Shown here in pieces: positions 21,401 to 30,611 of a stretch of 64,000 nucleotides of DNA. Every line of letters begins with the position of its first letter. The stretch's first letter is position 1. Origin of the DNA: Rhynchopus euleeides (taxonomy: Eukaryota; Euglenozoa; Diplonemea; Diplonemida; Diplonemidae); the NCBI GenBank assembly GCA_963210315.1, contig OY723272.1:558001-622000 (forward strand), in the 5' to 3' direction. A program made the translations under genes and the position numbers. The notes beneath the pieces are model-generated. The model was not told the origin of the DNA, made no database searches, and saw only the letters and a program-made list of their open reading frames with translations.

Positions 21401-23532
21401 AAGACGTCAACCGCGCGCCGTGCCACATGCCAGTAGCGCTGCCTCGACAGCCCCGACTCGTCCTTGTTGAACACGTCAAGGGGGCTCCTCCTGCTGCTGC
21501 CCAGCACATTGGTGGCGTTGAACACAGCGGCGCTGTAGGCTGTAAAATACGTCGGGGGGTACGCATCGTAGCTGTGCACCATGCCGTACGGGAAGCCTGT
21601 GTTGTTTGTGACCACGTCGCCTGCCACACCGTCGCCACGCTCTGTCTCGTTGCGGAAGTCAGTAATGATGTTCTGGTCGCCGTAGAAGCCGTTCGTCGTC
21701 AGCAGATGCACTGTCATTGTGCCAGTCAGAGCCCGGTTCAGAACCTGCAGCTTCGGGTAGGAAGCATTGAAGCTCGACCACGACCCATCAAAGTCACGCG
21801 CCACGATACTGTGTGTTGTGGCACTGGACTCAAACCTGGCCATCACACTGCTGAGGCTCTCAAGCGCCCGATCGATGATCAGGAGACGCATGCGGCGAGC
21901 AAGCTCCTCGACGTTGTTCGCAGCGTTGTCGTGGGTGGCCTGTGTTGCTGCACGCCCATCATCCAGCGCAGTGTTTGTCGACTCCTGGCCTGCGGTGTGA
22001 GCGAGTGCGAATGCAACGATGGCGATGATGAGCAGCAGCGACAGGCTCAGCCCCATGCTGGCCACCCCCAGCGGCATAGACACACCGGAAGACCCTTTGT
22101 CGGCAGGCAGGTCCACCGCGTGTCTGTGTTGGTGGACGAACAGCACCGCGAGAAGAATCACCTCGAGCACGATGAGCACCGCGCACACAGTCACCAACGC
22201 ATTCCACTCCCAGGTGGACAACGAATCGGGCACGAGGTGCACCATCTCCTCCTTCTGCTCCTCGACGGTGGGGGGCGGCACGAGAGGGCTCGCGCTGCCG
22301 GGGGCCATCTCACCAGGGCCGAAGAAGGTCCCGATGTCCTTCACCGCCTTCACGCCTGCTGGCTGTGACTTGCCCACCTCAAGCAAGGTGGTGTAGTTCC
22401 AGTGGTCAACAGCATGCACCGGGATGGTCACACCAAGGGAAGGGCCTTCGACGACAGTCAGGAACGTGCTGAGGCTGGTTGGGGCCATGATGAATGCACG
22501 CACACCCTGCGACTGTGCCATACGTACCTGTGTGAAGGGAAGGCACGACCATGATCCCTTTACCACCACAATCTTCCCGGAAAGCTGTGCGTAGTCGCTG
22601 GCACTGCAACCTTTGTCAGGCAGGTCGGAAGCCACGACGACCTCGTCTGCCGCCGTCGCCAGAGGGAGCTGCACCGTGTTCTGCAGCAGCGTCTCGCGCT
22701 TGCGCGGCAGCAGCGTGTTGCCCCACAGGCACACAGACACTCCCGCAACACGCAGCTCCAGCGGACACCGCGAGCACAGTCGGTCCTGCGGCAGCGGAGC
22801 GTCGTTGCACATTCCCGCCATGCGTGGGAACGGGCACCCGTCCCCGAAGTCTTCAGTTGTACCGCTGATCTGTGGGAGCTCGTCGCAGCTGAAGACCACC
22901 TTCCCACGCACGGCCGCACCACGCTCCAGCGCCTCCCACAGCAGCAGGCTGTGGTGCCGCGGCATCGCCGCAGACGGCAAGACGATCGAAGAGGGGGCGA
23001 TCAGTGCCGAAGCCCTGCCGACGGCGTTGTTCTTCATCCCACTCGTGTGGAGGGCCAGCGCAGCACCGCCTGCGGCTGTTGCGTCACAGGTTTCGCCGTG
23101 AAATGCGATCTTCCCCGTCAGGTCGGGGCTGCCGTTCGAACCGCACGACCCCATACTCGCACTGATGTTCACGATGTCGTGCTCCACACCGTTCAGCGGG
23201 TGGTACAGGTCGATGTGCGAGTCGGGCACGTAGGGCGTGTAGTCGTTGTCGACGAGACACACCGTCATCCGCAGGTCGGCAGGCTGCGTGATCTCCAGAC
23301 GGAAGTTGCACCGCTCGTGGCACTGTTCGGACGTCGCCCAGCTGTCTGCGGAACAGAGGCGCATCCGCTGTGTAATCCCGATTCTGGAGTACGGGAAGCT
23401 GTCCGTGTTCACCCTGTTCCGCGCCTTCCAGAAAGTTCCGTCACCCACACCGTACGAGCACACGTTCATGTCATTTGGGCACTGCGGCTCCCCAGCCAGC
23501 ACTGCCAGCCCGAGGGCCACGAGGCCGATCAT
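18497..23532 (-). CDS. Receptor-type class III nucleotide cyclase, Cache-LamG architecture (cyclase 1)
   Basis: This is a predicted plasma-membrane receptor with an intracellular class III cyclase domain. The long frame opens at 23583, but the start at 23532 (residue 18) heads a clean signal peptide (MIGLVALGLAVLA) and follows a C-rich CAG acceptor by 12 nt. In frame numbering: Cys-rich and PA-like ectodomain 35-400, helices at about 459-483 and 505-530, Cache-like sensor about 540-800, LamG-like domain about 985-1130 interrupting it, Cache C-terminal strand near 1150-1165, helix 1195-1215, HAMP-like linker with NLKEYKSYMPQTL, cyclase domain 1345-1520. FSGDRF keeps the second metal Asp (1398), but the first is Asn 1354, so activity is uncertain. 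A 278-nt intron (18620-18897) joins a last exon of 40 codons; unspliced it would stop at 18892. Paralogue of the gene at 52121-56953. Ligand and nucleotide specificity cannot be told. Confidence 0.85.
18620..18897 (-). other. Predicted intron, cyclase 1
   Basis: The donor GTATGATG lies three codons after LTG. The acceptor is a C-rich tract ending CACAG at 18620. Phase is 0 at both ends. The downstream exon (18619-18497) encodes 40 balanced residues (TETLNEFLADGFINANSPIF...) and a stop. The homologous position in cyclase 2 has the same donor type. The intron contains one copy of the tgcgccaaa stem-loop (18687-18716). Confidence 0.65.
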
Positions 23533-23544
23533 TGTCACGGATAT

Positions 23545-23570
23545 CTGGCGGGTGGTGGTGGTGTGATGGC
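23545..23570 (-). promoter_or_regulatory. Candidate (trans-)splice acceptor of cyclase 1
   Basis: Read on the minus strand this is a C-rich, G-poor tract (cacaccaccacc) ending CCAG, 12 nt before the signal-peptide ATG at 23532. It passes through the in-frame extension, which is His/Thr-rich and unlike a leader. It fits a spliced-leader or intron acceptor. Confidence 0.5.
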
Positions 23571-23583
23571 GGTGCAACCGCAT

Positions 23584-23937
23584 CAGACACGCCTACAGAA
23601 AATCAAAACCGTGCAATCGCCACGCCATGGCCGGGGCGGGGAGCGGGGGCATTTGGGCACAGGTATCGACCGCGGCAACCCCCAAGACAGCCAAACTGCA
23701 CACAGCCCAAGCTGGCCGGCTTGCCCAACAGACAGCTGGGCGGGGCCCCTGGACACAGCCTCTCTGTGAACCCCACCTCTGTGTGTGCTGTTGTAGCATC
23801 TTGTCTCCAAATGCCTTATTTCGAACCACCTGGTGGGGCCCTCGCTCAGAAGTGCAGAAAAGGTGAGAAAAAAACGAGCCGCTTCACAACACTTCCGCCG
23901 CAAAGTGACACAGTTTGACACAATATGCGTAGCCAGT
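23584..23937. other. Upstream flank of cyclase 1
   Basis: This is the presumed 5' flank of the cyclase gene. No repeat or gene was recognised, and no promoter motif can be assigned. Confidence 0.35.
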
Positions 23938-25505
23938 GGGGTAATCAGGCTGGGGAAAAAAACAACAAATCACAACAAATCACACCCGATCACAACAGAT
24001 CACAACAAATCACAAGGCAAATGTTGTGATTTGTTGTGATTTTTTGCGATTTGTTGCGGCCAGTTGTGATTTGTTGTGACTAGGTGTGACGTGGTGTGAT
24101 TTGTTGTGACCAGTTGTGACGACTTGTGACCCTTTTGTGATGAGTTGTGATGAGGTGTGATCTGTTGTGATCTGTTGTGATCGCGATCCAAAATTTTAAA
24201 TTTTTGAAATTTTGGATCGCGATCACAACAGATCACAACAGATCGTATTGCAATTTGGGTTAGCGTGCTGGCATCGCAGCCTGGCCCCGAAGGACCATAC
24301 CGTGAGGAACCGGGCCCGCTATCCTACTCTTGCTCTACGTGACACCACACGGTTTCGCTCTCCTCCTCGTTGCGCTGTAAAGGAGGGGGGACACACACAC
24401 ACTGGAAGCCGGAGATTGCGCCTGCTGATACTGAGGCGCAATCTTCGCGACGACGCGTTGAAAAGAGCGCGGAATAGCCGCCGAACGAAAGATGGTGGGA
24501 GAGGGGATGCAGCGGGTGCGCTTCGGAACCGCACGCAACACCCGCTTCTGGAGGAAACGTGAACGAGAAGGACGGACAGCACGTGTCTTGCGCTCCAAGA
24601 AGCGCAAGGCTTGTGAGGCCCGTGGGAAAGGGGAAGGCACGCCTGATCTAGCTGTGCTGATGATCGTGCGGGAGGAAGGAAAACCTGCTCTGTTGTTATG
24701 AAACGAGCATCGCTCTAGGGCAGATTCGTCTGCCTCCCGCATGTGCGCTACACGTTTCTGCGCGCGGGGAACCGAGGACTCAGAAGGGGAGGAAGGGGAG
24801 AAAGGAAGTCGACGCCCCACGCAAGGGCTCGGCGACGTGCACTCGTGGGAGAGCGTGTCGCTCCCCTGGTGAGACGGCGTTTCTGCCTGCCAGTCGGGAA
24901 GAGAGGGGGTTGCAGGGTCTAAAGGCACTAGGGGCTCCTGACATGGAGAGGGTGGTGGGGGTGACACAGTGTCTGATGGGGGACTAAGCCGAGTGTCGAC
25001 GGGCTGAAAGCCCGGCGAGTCATCCACAACAAGGGAAGGTGCAGGCGAGAGAGGAAGGGGGGAAGCAAGTTCTGATGGGGGCATGATACTATCCTCGTCA
25101 GGCCGAAGGCTTGACGCTGAAATCGGTGAACCAGGGGACACGGGGGGTTGAGGTTCTACTCTTCTGTTGTTAAAGGAGCGTTGCCCCAGGGCAGATGCGC
25201 CTGTCTCCTGTATGGGTGCTACCCGCTTCTGCGCGCGGGGTACCGAGGACTCAGAGGGGAGAGAGGGAGAGAAAGGAAGGCGGCGCCCCACGTAAGGGCT
25301 CGGACAACAGATCACAACTCATCACAACTCATCACAAAAGGGTCACAAGTCGTCACAACTGGTCGCAACAAATCACAACTGGCCACAACAAATCGCAACA
25401 AATCGCAACAAATCACAACAAATCACAACATTTGGCGTTGTGATTTGTTGTGATCGGGTGTGATTCGTTGTGATTTGTTGTTTTTTCCCCCAGCCTGATT
25501 ACCCC
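23938..25505. mobile_element. Inverted-repeat element with gatcacaaca arrays
   Basis: The terminal repeat is GGGGTAATCAGGCTGGGG and its inverse. AGCCAGT (possibly AGCCAGTG) is present outside both ends, a 7-8 bp target duplication. Each end carries a 200-300 bp array of gatcacaaca / tgttgtgatt units in both orientations (23960-24245 and 25305-25490). The interior holds one Pro/Ser-rich reading frame on the minus strand. Confidence 0.75.
24335..25315 (-). CDS. Pro/Ser-rich ORF inside the inverted-repeat element
   Basis: This is an open frame of 326 codons with no recognised domain. The first codon is GTG, within the terminal array; the first in-frame ATG is residue 78 (about 25084), so the true start is unclear. 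The frame contains an internal duplication: VGRRLPFSP, PSESSVPRAQKRVA and a following Ser/Asn/Arg segment occur twice, about 165 residues apart. The C-terminal third is strongly basic (RFLERKTRAVRPSRSRFLQK). A DNA-binding accessory protein of the element is possible, but nothing catalytic is visible. It may not be expressed. Confidence 0.3.
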   Translation of the reverse strand: MICCPSPYVGRRLPFSPSLPSESSVPRAQKRVAPIQETGASALGQRSFNNRRVEPQPPVSPGSPISASSLRPDEDSIMPPSELASPLPLSPAPSLVVDDSPGFQPVDTRLSPPSDTVSPPPPSPCQEPLVPLDPATPSLPDWQAETPSHQGSDTLSHECTSPSPCVGRRLPFSPSSPSESSVPRAQKRVAHMREADESALERCSFHNNRAGFPSSRTIISTARSGVPSPFPRASQALRFLERKTRAVRPSRSRFLQKRVLRAVPKRTRCIPSPTIFRSAAIPRSFQRVVAKIAPQYQQAQSPASSVCVSPLLYSATRRRAKPCGVT

Positions 25506-26397
25506 AGCCAGTGTCATTATTGTAGCCAGGTTTATGTAGCCCATGTGACCTGGACATGTTTTCAGGCATTCCAGTTGCATGTCAGCTTGTTCAGGGAGGG
25601 AGGGGGGGGGGGGTGTATATACTGTAAGAATGTTGTTTGTTGTGGTTTGGTTTCCCAAAAGCGCAGCCCGCCTGGCCCCGCCCCCCCAACTCCCACCCTT
25701 CCCCGCTATGTTTTGTGGCGCTTGACAGGGAAGGCCTCGCCTTGTTGTGGTAATGTGCAACACCGCTTGAGGGGGGCCGGCACACCATATTTGTTTTGTG
25801 CGCCAAATCCGGGCAAAACAAAAGGCAACTCCGCAGCCTGATGGGGAGGTTAACTTGTGGGGAGCTTAACTTTTTTGTTGCCCAATCGCTAGCCTACCTA
25901 TATTTTTGACACCGATAGGAGCCCTGTTGCAAGTATAATAACAAACCATTCAAGCCGGGGTGTGTTTCAGGAGTTAGAATACGAACGAGCTATTCGCCTT
26001 GTGTCAACTGTCACGGGTGGCTCGGGGTGACGTCCTGATTTTGTTCAGACAAGTCAGGTCTCAACACTTCGGGGCAACATCATTGAACATGGCCCCGACG
26101 AAGGAACATACTGGAGGAAGGGAGGGATGGAGGGAGGGAGGGAGGGAGGATCTCGCTGTGCGCCAAAGAAAACTGCATCAGTGTGACGCCCCCGTTGATT
26201 GAAATTGTGTGAGCAGGCTCACTTGACTGCAGTTCTTTTCGAGTGCGAGCGGCATTCCTTCACCCGCTCCTTCCCTCCTGGCACAGCCCCACCCTCTTTT
26301 TAACTTGAGATTTCATTCTTTCTTGACATGTACTGAGCAAGTCGGGAGAGGAGTGCAGTCGCAGATCAAGGCCCTGACATAAAAAATTGAACACGAC
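25506..26397. other. Spacer with conserved stem-loop
   Basis: No gene was recognised. It contains the third tgcgccaaatccgg stem-loop (25792-25822) with the stem TTTGTTTTG/CAAAACAAA, and a tandem gggaggga run near 26120-26148. Confidence 0.45.
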
Positions 26398-26473
26398 AAA
26401 AGCGCCCTATCACTTCACAGCTACAACCGCTCTGATGAATTTCCTTTTGTTTGTTGCGTTGACGCTTCTACAC
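26398..26473. repeat. Split direct repeat, 3' outer copy (B2)
   Basis: It is nearly identical to 26569-26644 (aagcgccctatcacttcac ... gacgcttctacac). It forms the outermost 3' end of the element in coding orientation. Confidence 0.8.
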
Positions 26474-26568
26474 ACAAAACCCTGAACTGATGAAGGGTGG
26501 GGTTAGTGTATAGAGCACGTTTGGTTGCAGCTGTGGTGGGGCGCTTTCCGCTCACACGAGTGTGCTTA
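26474..26568. repeat. Split direct repeat, internal copy of 5' end (A2)
   Basis: It matches 30991-31104 (acaaaaccctgaactgat ... cacacgagtgtgcttaa), except that the 5' end copy has a 17-bp insertion. Located between the two B copies. Confidence 0.8.
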
Positions 26569-26644
26569 AAAAGCGCCCTATCACTTCACAGCTACAACCG
26601 CTCTGATGAATTTCCTTTTGTTTGTTGCGTTGACGCTTCTACAC
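26569..26644. repeat. Split direct repeat, inner copy (B1)
   Basis: This copy of 26398-26473 directly follows the end of the RT/RNase H frame. Confidence 0.8.
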
Positions 26645-26681
26645 CAGGACCCTCATCCGGAGGGACGTGTCCGTCTCGTTC

Positions 26682-28520
26682 TCAACGAGGCGGGCGCGCT
26701 GGTAAAAGTGTGGGTGGCATCGACACTGGTGGCAACTCCACGGGGTGTGTGGCCTGCGTCCCTCGCGTGTACGCGTCTGCGCGTTGGTCGTGGGTCGCAA
26801 CCCAGTGTGGAATCAGTCGTATCTGCTGGCGGCGCGCTGTTGTGTATATCTCCTGCAGCAGAAGGTTGCCTCGGTAGTTGGCGCAGTGGCCCTTCCGGAG
26901 CGCGAACACCAGGCCGAGGTTGTCTATGTGGCAGGTCACGCTTGCCTCCCTCACACGCTGCATCATGCGCACCCCCTGCCACACTGCATACGCTTCCTTC
27001 AGGAAGATGTTCGTGTCCGCGTCGCTCCCTTCGAACGCACCTTGGGACACTGACTCCCCTCCCGGTAACACGAGCACCGCCGCCCACGCCGTGGATGACG
27101 CGTCTGTCCAGAGCTCAATGGTCGGTGGCGGGTTCTGCGGCGTATACCACTCGTTGTCCTCGATGAGTCGTGTCCGCGCCACTGTCTCCGCCTGCACTGA
27201 CGGAGGTACTGCGACCCTGGAGTCCCATCGGGCGTTGTTCGAGTGAGTCTGCTTCGCGATGCGCCGCACGAAGGACAACACGGCTGGCATGTAACACATC
27301 GGTGTCCGCATCACATACGACTGCCAGACGAAAGACCCGAATACTCTGAACGCCCTGCGTGGTGTCGTGTGGCCGTTGACGACTTCCTTGTACTCTTCCC
27401 GTCCGAGGACTTTTTGCACCCAGGCTGTGTCCATGCGGAAACGGTGTCGCGTCAGGTCGAAGTGGATCCCGAACACTGTGAAGTCCTGCAGCGGCACGCC
27501 GTGTTGTGTGTCGTCGAAGTTCAGGGCGGCCCCCACCTTCTCGCAGCGGCTGATGAAGTCGGCGTACCTCGCCTGTGCCTCTGGTAGGGAGTCTCCGACA
27601 GCGATGAAGTTGTCAATCCAGACTATTCCGTGCTCTGGCGGGAGCAGCACGCGTGCGCTGCGGTTCGCGATTGCCGGGGAATGTGACCACCCCATGCACA
27701 TGACAGTCAGGAAGGTCTTCACGAATGTCTTTCTCTCCCCGCCTAGGCGCACTTCGAAGTAGCGTTGGATCTCCTTGTGTACGGGGAACTGGTAGAACCA
27801 GCTGCGTGCATCTGCCATCACCACCCAGCTCGCCGCGGCCACTCGCTGTGTCACCTCCGTGATGTCCTGCAAACGCATGTCCGGTGGGCGTGTCATCAGT
27901 GCGTTTAGCCGCCTTGCGTCGACGATGAAACGTTGGCCCCCAGACTTCTTGGACACGGTGAACGCTGGCAGCGTGAGGTACGGGTGTGCATCCGCCTCCG
28001 TCAGGGCGCCATACTCAACCAAGGTGTCCAGGTGGTGCAACATGTGGCGTGATACCTTCCTCCCCGTTTTACGTAGTTCTTGGCGGGCCTCGGGAAGCAG
28101 TGCGTCAGCGAAAGCGGCTGGCTTGGTGATGAGGTCCAGGACCCCCGTCAGTTCACCCTCGCTGTCCAACCGTCGCAGTTCCTTGAGATTGAGGCGTGAG
28201 GTGCAGATCTCCGCGATGTAGTCCTCTTCCTCCGGCAGCTCCGTCTTCGCGTTGGCTGGCCGTATCACCTTCCCCCCCGTGCACACACCCAAGTCCTCCC
28301 CGTAGAGGTCCTCGACACCCGGACCGTACGACTCTGCGCTATCCACCTCGCTCCACGCTTCCTCATCACTGGGTGGAGGGTCGGACGTGGCTTCGTCGGA
28401 TGTGGCATCTTCGTAGTAGCGGCGCGCTGCGAACAGCCTCGTGGTCCCCGGGAAGTGGGTTGCTGTCAGGGGTTTTGGCTGTGTGCGCGTAGTCCCCCCT
28501 TGCTGTCGTTTTTTCTTCAC
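26682..28520 (-). CDS. Reverse transcriptase-RNase H of VIPER-like element
   Basis: This is the pol part of the element. The frame is open from 29540, but the first ~340 codons overlap the recombinase out of frame, start with GTG and read as non-protein-like sequence; the real product probably begins at the YR-RT junction near 28520. There is no ATG before the conserved region, so it likely depends on recoding at the A AAA AAC site (28508-28514). Numbering from 29540: RT A motif VVMADARSWFYQF with Asp 577, C motif WIDNF with Asp 643 and Asn 644 instead of the usual second Asp, RNase H with D813, E849, D873, D922 (WTDASS, KEAY, HIDN, ADAYTRG). RT copies element RNA; RNase H removes it. Confidence 0.82.
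   Translation of the reverse strand: MKKKRQQGGTTRTQPKPLTATHFPGTTRLFAARRYYEDATSDEATSDPPPSDEEAWSEVDSAESYGPGVEDLYGEDLGVCTGGKVIRPANAKTELPEEEDYIAEICTSRLNLKELRRLDSEGELTGVLDLITKPAAFADALLPEARQELRKTGRKVSRHMLHHLDTLVEYGALTEADAHPYLTLPAFTVSKKSGGQRFIVDARRLNALMTRPPDMRLQDITEVTQRVAAASWVVMADARSWFYQFPVHKEIQRYFEVRLGGERKTFVKTFLTVMCMGWSHSPAIANRSARVLLPPEHGIVWIDNFIAVGDSLPEAQARYADFISRCEKVGAALNFDDTQHGVPLQDFTVFGIHFDLTRHRFRMDTAWVQKVLGREEYKEVVNGHTTPRRAFRVFGSFVWQSYVMRTPMCYMPAVLSFVRRIAKQTHSNNARWDSRVAVPPSVQAETVARTRLIEDNEWYTPQNPPPTIELWTDASSTAWAAVLVLPGGESVSQGAFEGSDADTNIFLKEAYAVWQGVRMMQRVREASVTCHIDNLGLVFALRKGHCANYRGNLLLQEIYTTARRQQIRLIPHWVATHDQRADAYTRGTQATHPVELPPVSMPPTLLPARPPR
28508..28514 (-). promoter_or_regulatory. Slippery heptamer A AAA AAC at YR-RT junction
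   Basis: The heptamer is in the recombinase frame, two codons after the recombinase TGA (28517-28519). A -1 slip there enters exactly the RT frame (AAG AAA AAA CGA). Because the stop precedes it, simple frameshifting would require prior readthrough of TGA. Confidence 0.45.
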
Positions 28521-29536
28521 CACTCGATCTTCGCCGACACCTGTGCTGTCTCGCGCGCGTGTGCGTTTTCCGCCGCTGATACGTAACGCATCACACCGTC
28601 GACCGTCGCGTGTCTCGAGAGGAGGCGCACCTCCTCCAGTGGAACGTTCTTCCGCGCAAGCTGTGTGAGTGCCCCCCTCCGCAGAGAGTGTGCCGTGAGC
28701 CCCCTCCGTGCCCGCTTGACGGCTTTTACCACGGTCCGGTAGGTGACGTCCGCCGGGAACAGTCTCGTCTCTCCTGCACTGCGCGCCCTGCGGAGGCGGT
28801 GTCGGAGGATACGGTGTAGGTCCTTCGGCAGGGAGATTCCTGTGATGTGACCCATGTGGAAAGGGTCCGCCTTCGACTGGGTCCAGCGCACGTATATCGG
28901 CTCGCTGCGCTTTTCCGATGTGACGTCCTTCACATCCAAACGCAGTGCGTCCGAAGCCCTTGCCGCACCCCCCCACATGATGCCGAGCAGCAGTTTCACG
29001 ATGGGACGTGGCTCCTTCGCTAGCGCCTCCCGGATGTTGTGGGCTGTTGCTGGTTCTGCTTGCTTCTGTGGTCGTAGTGCTCCTCCCCGCTTCAGCGCCC
29101 GCCTGTAGTCCGCCACAATTTGTCTTCCGTCGAGGGGGAACGCTGCGAAGCGTCTGAGTGCTGCTGCAAGGTTGTTGAGGTACTGGAGGGCGGACTGCAC
29201 TGATAGCCCGTCCTTCCGTTGCTTCGTGACCCACAGCACCGCCCCTTCGTCGTGTGGCAGTGTCCGCCTCTCCGCTTTCATCCACCCTTCCCGGAACTGC
29301 GAGTATCTGTCGTATGTGCGGCGGAGGGCCCCCCAGTATGTGGGTGCGAGGGCTTGGGACAGGGTGTGCTGTAGTTCCTGGCGAATGGTGGTTGCTTCCT
29401 CCGGGGTCACGCTCGTCTCGGTCTTGCGGGGGCGTCCTCTTGTTGACGGGGGGGCAGATGGTACTGCCTTCACATACACCACCGCGGCGGGGGGGAGGGT
29501 CGTGGCCCGCGGGCGTCCCCTGCTGGTGTCGGGAAG
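28517..29536 (-). CDS. Tyrosine recombinase of VIPER-like element
   Basis: This phage-integrase-family recombinase would insert the circular cDNA. A frame of 321 codons from a GTG at 29482, but the frame is continuous with gag, the two separated only by the TGA at 29537-29539, so a gag-recombinase readthrough product is likely; the next internal ATG is codon 68. Catalytic residues in the 321-codon numbering: R175 (ARASDAL), K204 (QSKADP), H265 and R268 (HSLRRGALT), H291 (SRHATVD), Y300 (MRYVS): the complete R-K-HxxR-H-Y set. N-terminal helical core-binding region about 25-130. Overlaps the upstream part of the RT frame in another phase. Confidence 0.85.
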   Translation of the reverse strand, partial: LPDTSRGRPRATTLPPAAVVYVKAVPSAPPSTRGRPRKTETSVTPEEATTIRQELQHTLSQALAPTYWGALRRTYDRYSQFREGWMKAERRTLPHDEGAVLWVTKQRKDGLSVQSALQYLNNLAAALRRFAAFPLDGRQIVADYRRALKRGGALRPQKQAEPATAHNIREALAKEPRPIVKLLLGIMWGGAARASDALRLDVKDVTSEKRSEPIYVRWTQSKADPFHMGHITGISLPKDLHRILRHRLRRARSAGETRLFPADVTYRTVVKAVKRARRGLTAHSLRRGALTQLARKNVPLEEVRLLSRHATVDGVMRYVSAAENAHARETAQVSAKIEW

Positions 29537-29539
29537 TCA
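29537..29539 (-). promoter_or_regulatory. Candidate readthrough TGA between gag and recombinase
   Basis: The stop context is CAG TGA CTT. After it the same frame stays open for about 340 codons through the recombinase. A C directly after TGA is a known leaky context. The recombinase has no early ATG of its own. Confidence 0.5.
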
Positions 29540-30607
29540 CTGTCGCTTGCCTTTCCCCCCCCGTCCTTTGTGGTGGCCCTTTCCCGAGTAGGGCGCGGGG
29601 CGGTCCTGCGTGTTACGCTCCTGCAGGAACCGCTCCTGAAACGCGGCCCGCCTCTCCTGCGTGTCGTCCTGCGTGGCCCGCCCCTCCCGGAGTAGGCGCC
29701 CGTGTGCCACCGCATCGTACTTCGCTGGGTCCATAATCTTCGCCTTTGCCAGGTAGAGGCGGGCGCCCGCTCGCCCCTTCAGGAGAAAGTGTGAGTTCAT
29801 AGCGACGATTGTCTTGTGAAGGGCCTCGATAAACCGGTCCGGATCGTCGTCGTCGCGGATCAGCCCCATTGTCTGAAACAGAGAGTCGAAGGCCTGGATG
29901 AGCTGGTGTTGCCAGTCCGGTGAACTCGGGGCATCGCTGAGCTCCGCCTGTCGGAAAACCCGGGATACCTCAGCTTTCACCAACCTGCGTCCGGGGGCAG
30001 TGGCGATCGACGATCCCCAGGTCGACACGATGTGGGCGGAGAAGTCAGCGGGCAGCTCGGCCTCCGTCCGCTGCAGCGCCTTCTGCAGAGTGGCGATCTG
30101 CTTCGCCTGCGTCTCCACGGTCTTCTTCAGCTCCTTCTGCTCCTTCTCCAGCCGGCCTGTCAACTTCAGCAGGTACTCCAGCGAGTTCGCCACGCGGAGA
30201 TCGGTGTTCGAGTCGGCGGGGTGGTGTGCGTCCCTGTGCTGGAGGCCCGTGCCACTCTGGCTGTCCGCCTCGCTGTACTCCCCGTCCTCGCCTAGCTCGC
30301 CCGCCCCTGCTGCCAGGTCCGCCGCGGTCTCCTCGTCGACCGCCTGCCGGACCCATGCGCACTCGGGGCACACCCAGCCCCTGTCCCCTGCGCCCTCGAG
30401 CCATTCGGGGACGATGTGCGCCGGGATGTGCTCTCTCATGCACGTCCTGACCGTGGTCCCACCGCAGTCGTGGCAGCTGAATGCGGTCCTGGCTGTGTGC
30501 GTTGTATTGCAGGTTTCGAATATGCACTCGGGGCGACGCTCTGCTGGCTCGTTGTCGGGGTGGGCGGGGTCGGGAACCTTCAGGGTGTCCCAATCCAGAG
30601 TGGCCAT
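29537..30607 (-). CDS. Gag-like protein of VIPER-like element
   Basis: This is a 356-codon ORF with an ATG at 30607, the first ORF of the element. The N-terminal ~90 residues hold a Cys/His-rich zinc-finger-like module (CIFETC, FSCHDCGG, CMREH, WVCPECAW) resembling a RING/PHD-type treble clef. An acidic linker follows, then a predicted coiled coil (about 145-185: LKLTGRLEKEQKELKKTV), a helical capsid-like region (about 190-300) and a Gly/Lys/Arg-rich tail suited to nucleic-acid binding. It is inferred to form the ribonucleoprotein particle. Similarity to known gag proteins cannot be tested here; assignment rests on position, composition and linkage to recombinase and RT. Confidence 0.7.
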   Translation of the reverse strand: MATLDWDTLKVPDPAHPDNEPAERRPECIFETCNTTHTARTAFSCHDCGGTTVRTCMREHIPAHIVPEWLEGAGDRGWVCPECAWVRQAVDEETAADLAAGAGELGEDGEYSEADSQSGTGLQHRDAHHPADSNTDLRVANSLEYLLKLTGRLEKEQKELKKTVETQAKQIATLQKALQRTEAELPADFSAHIVSTWGSSIATAPGRRLVKAEVSRVFRQAELSDAPSSPDWQHQLIQAFDSLFQTMGLIRDDDDPDRFIEALHKTIVAMNSHFLLKGRAGARLYLAKAKIMDPAKYDAVAHGRLLREGRATQDDTQERRAAFQERFLQERNTQDRPAPYSGKGHHKGRGGKGKRQ

Positions 30608-30611
30608 CTTC

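Noticed and set aside
19208..22368. Plus-strand frames up to 313 codons opposite cyclase 1
   Set aside because: Antisense shadows of a high-GC gene; no motifs.
26682..29540. Treating the whole 952-codon frame as the RT protein
   Set aside because: The first ~340 codons overlap the recombinase out of phase, begin with GTG, lack any ATG and read as random; only the part from about 28520 onward looks like protein.
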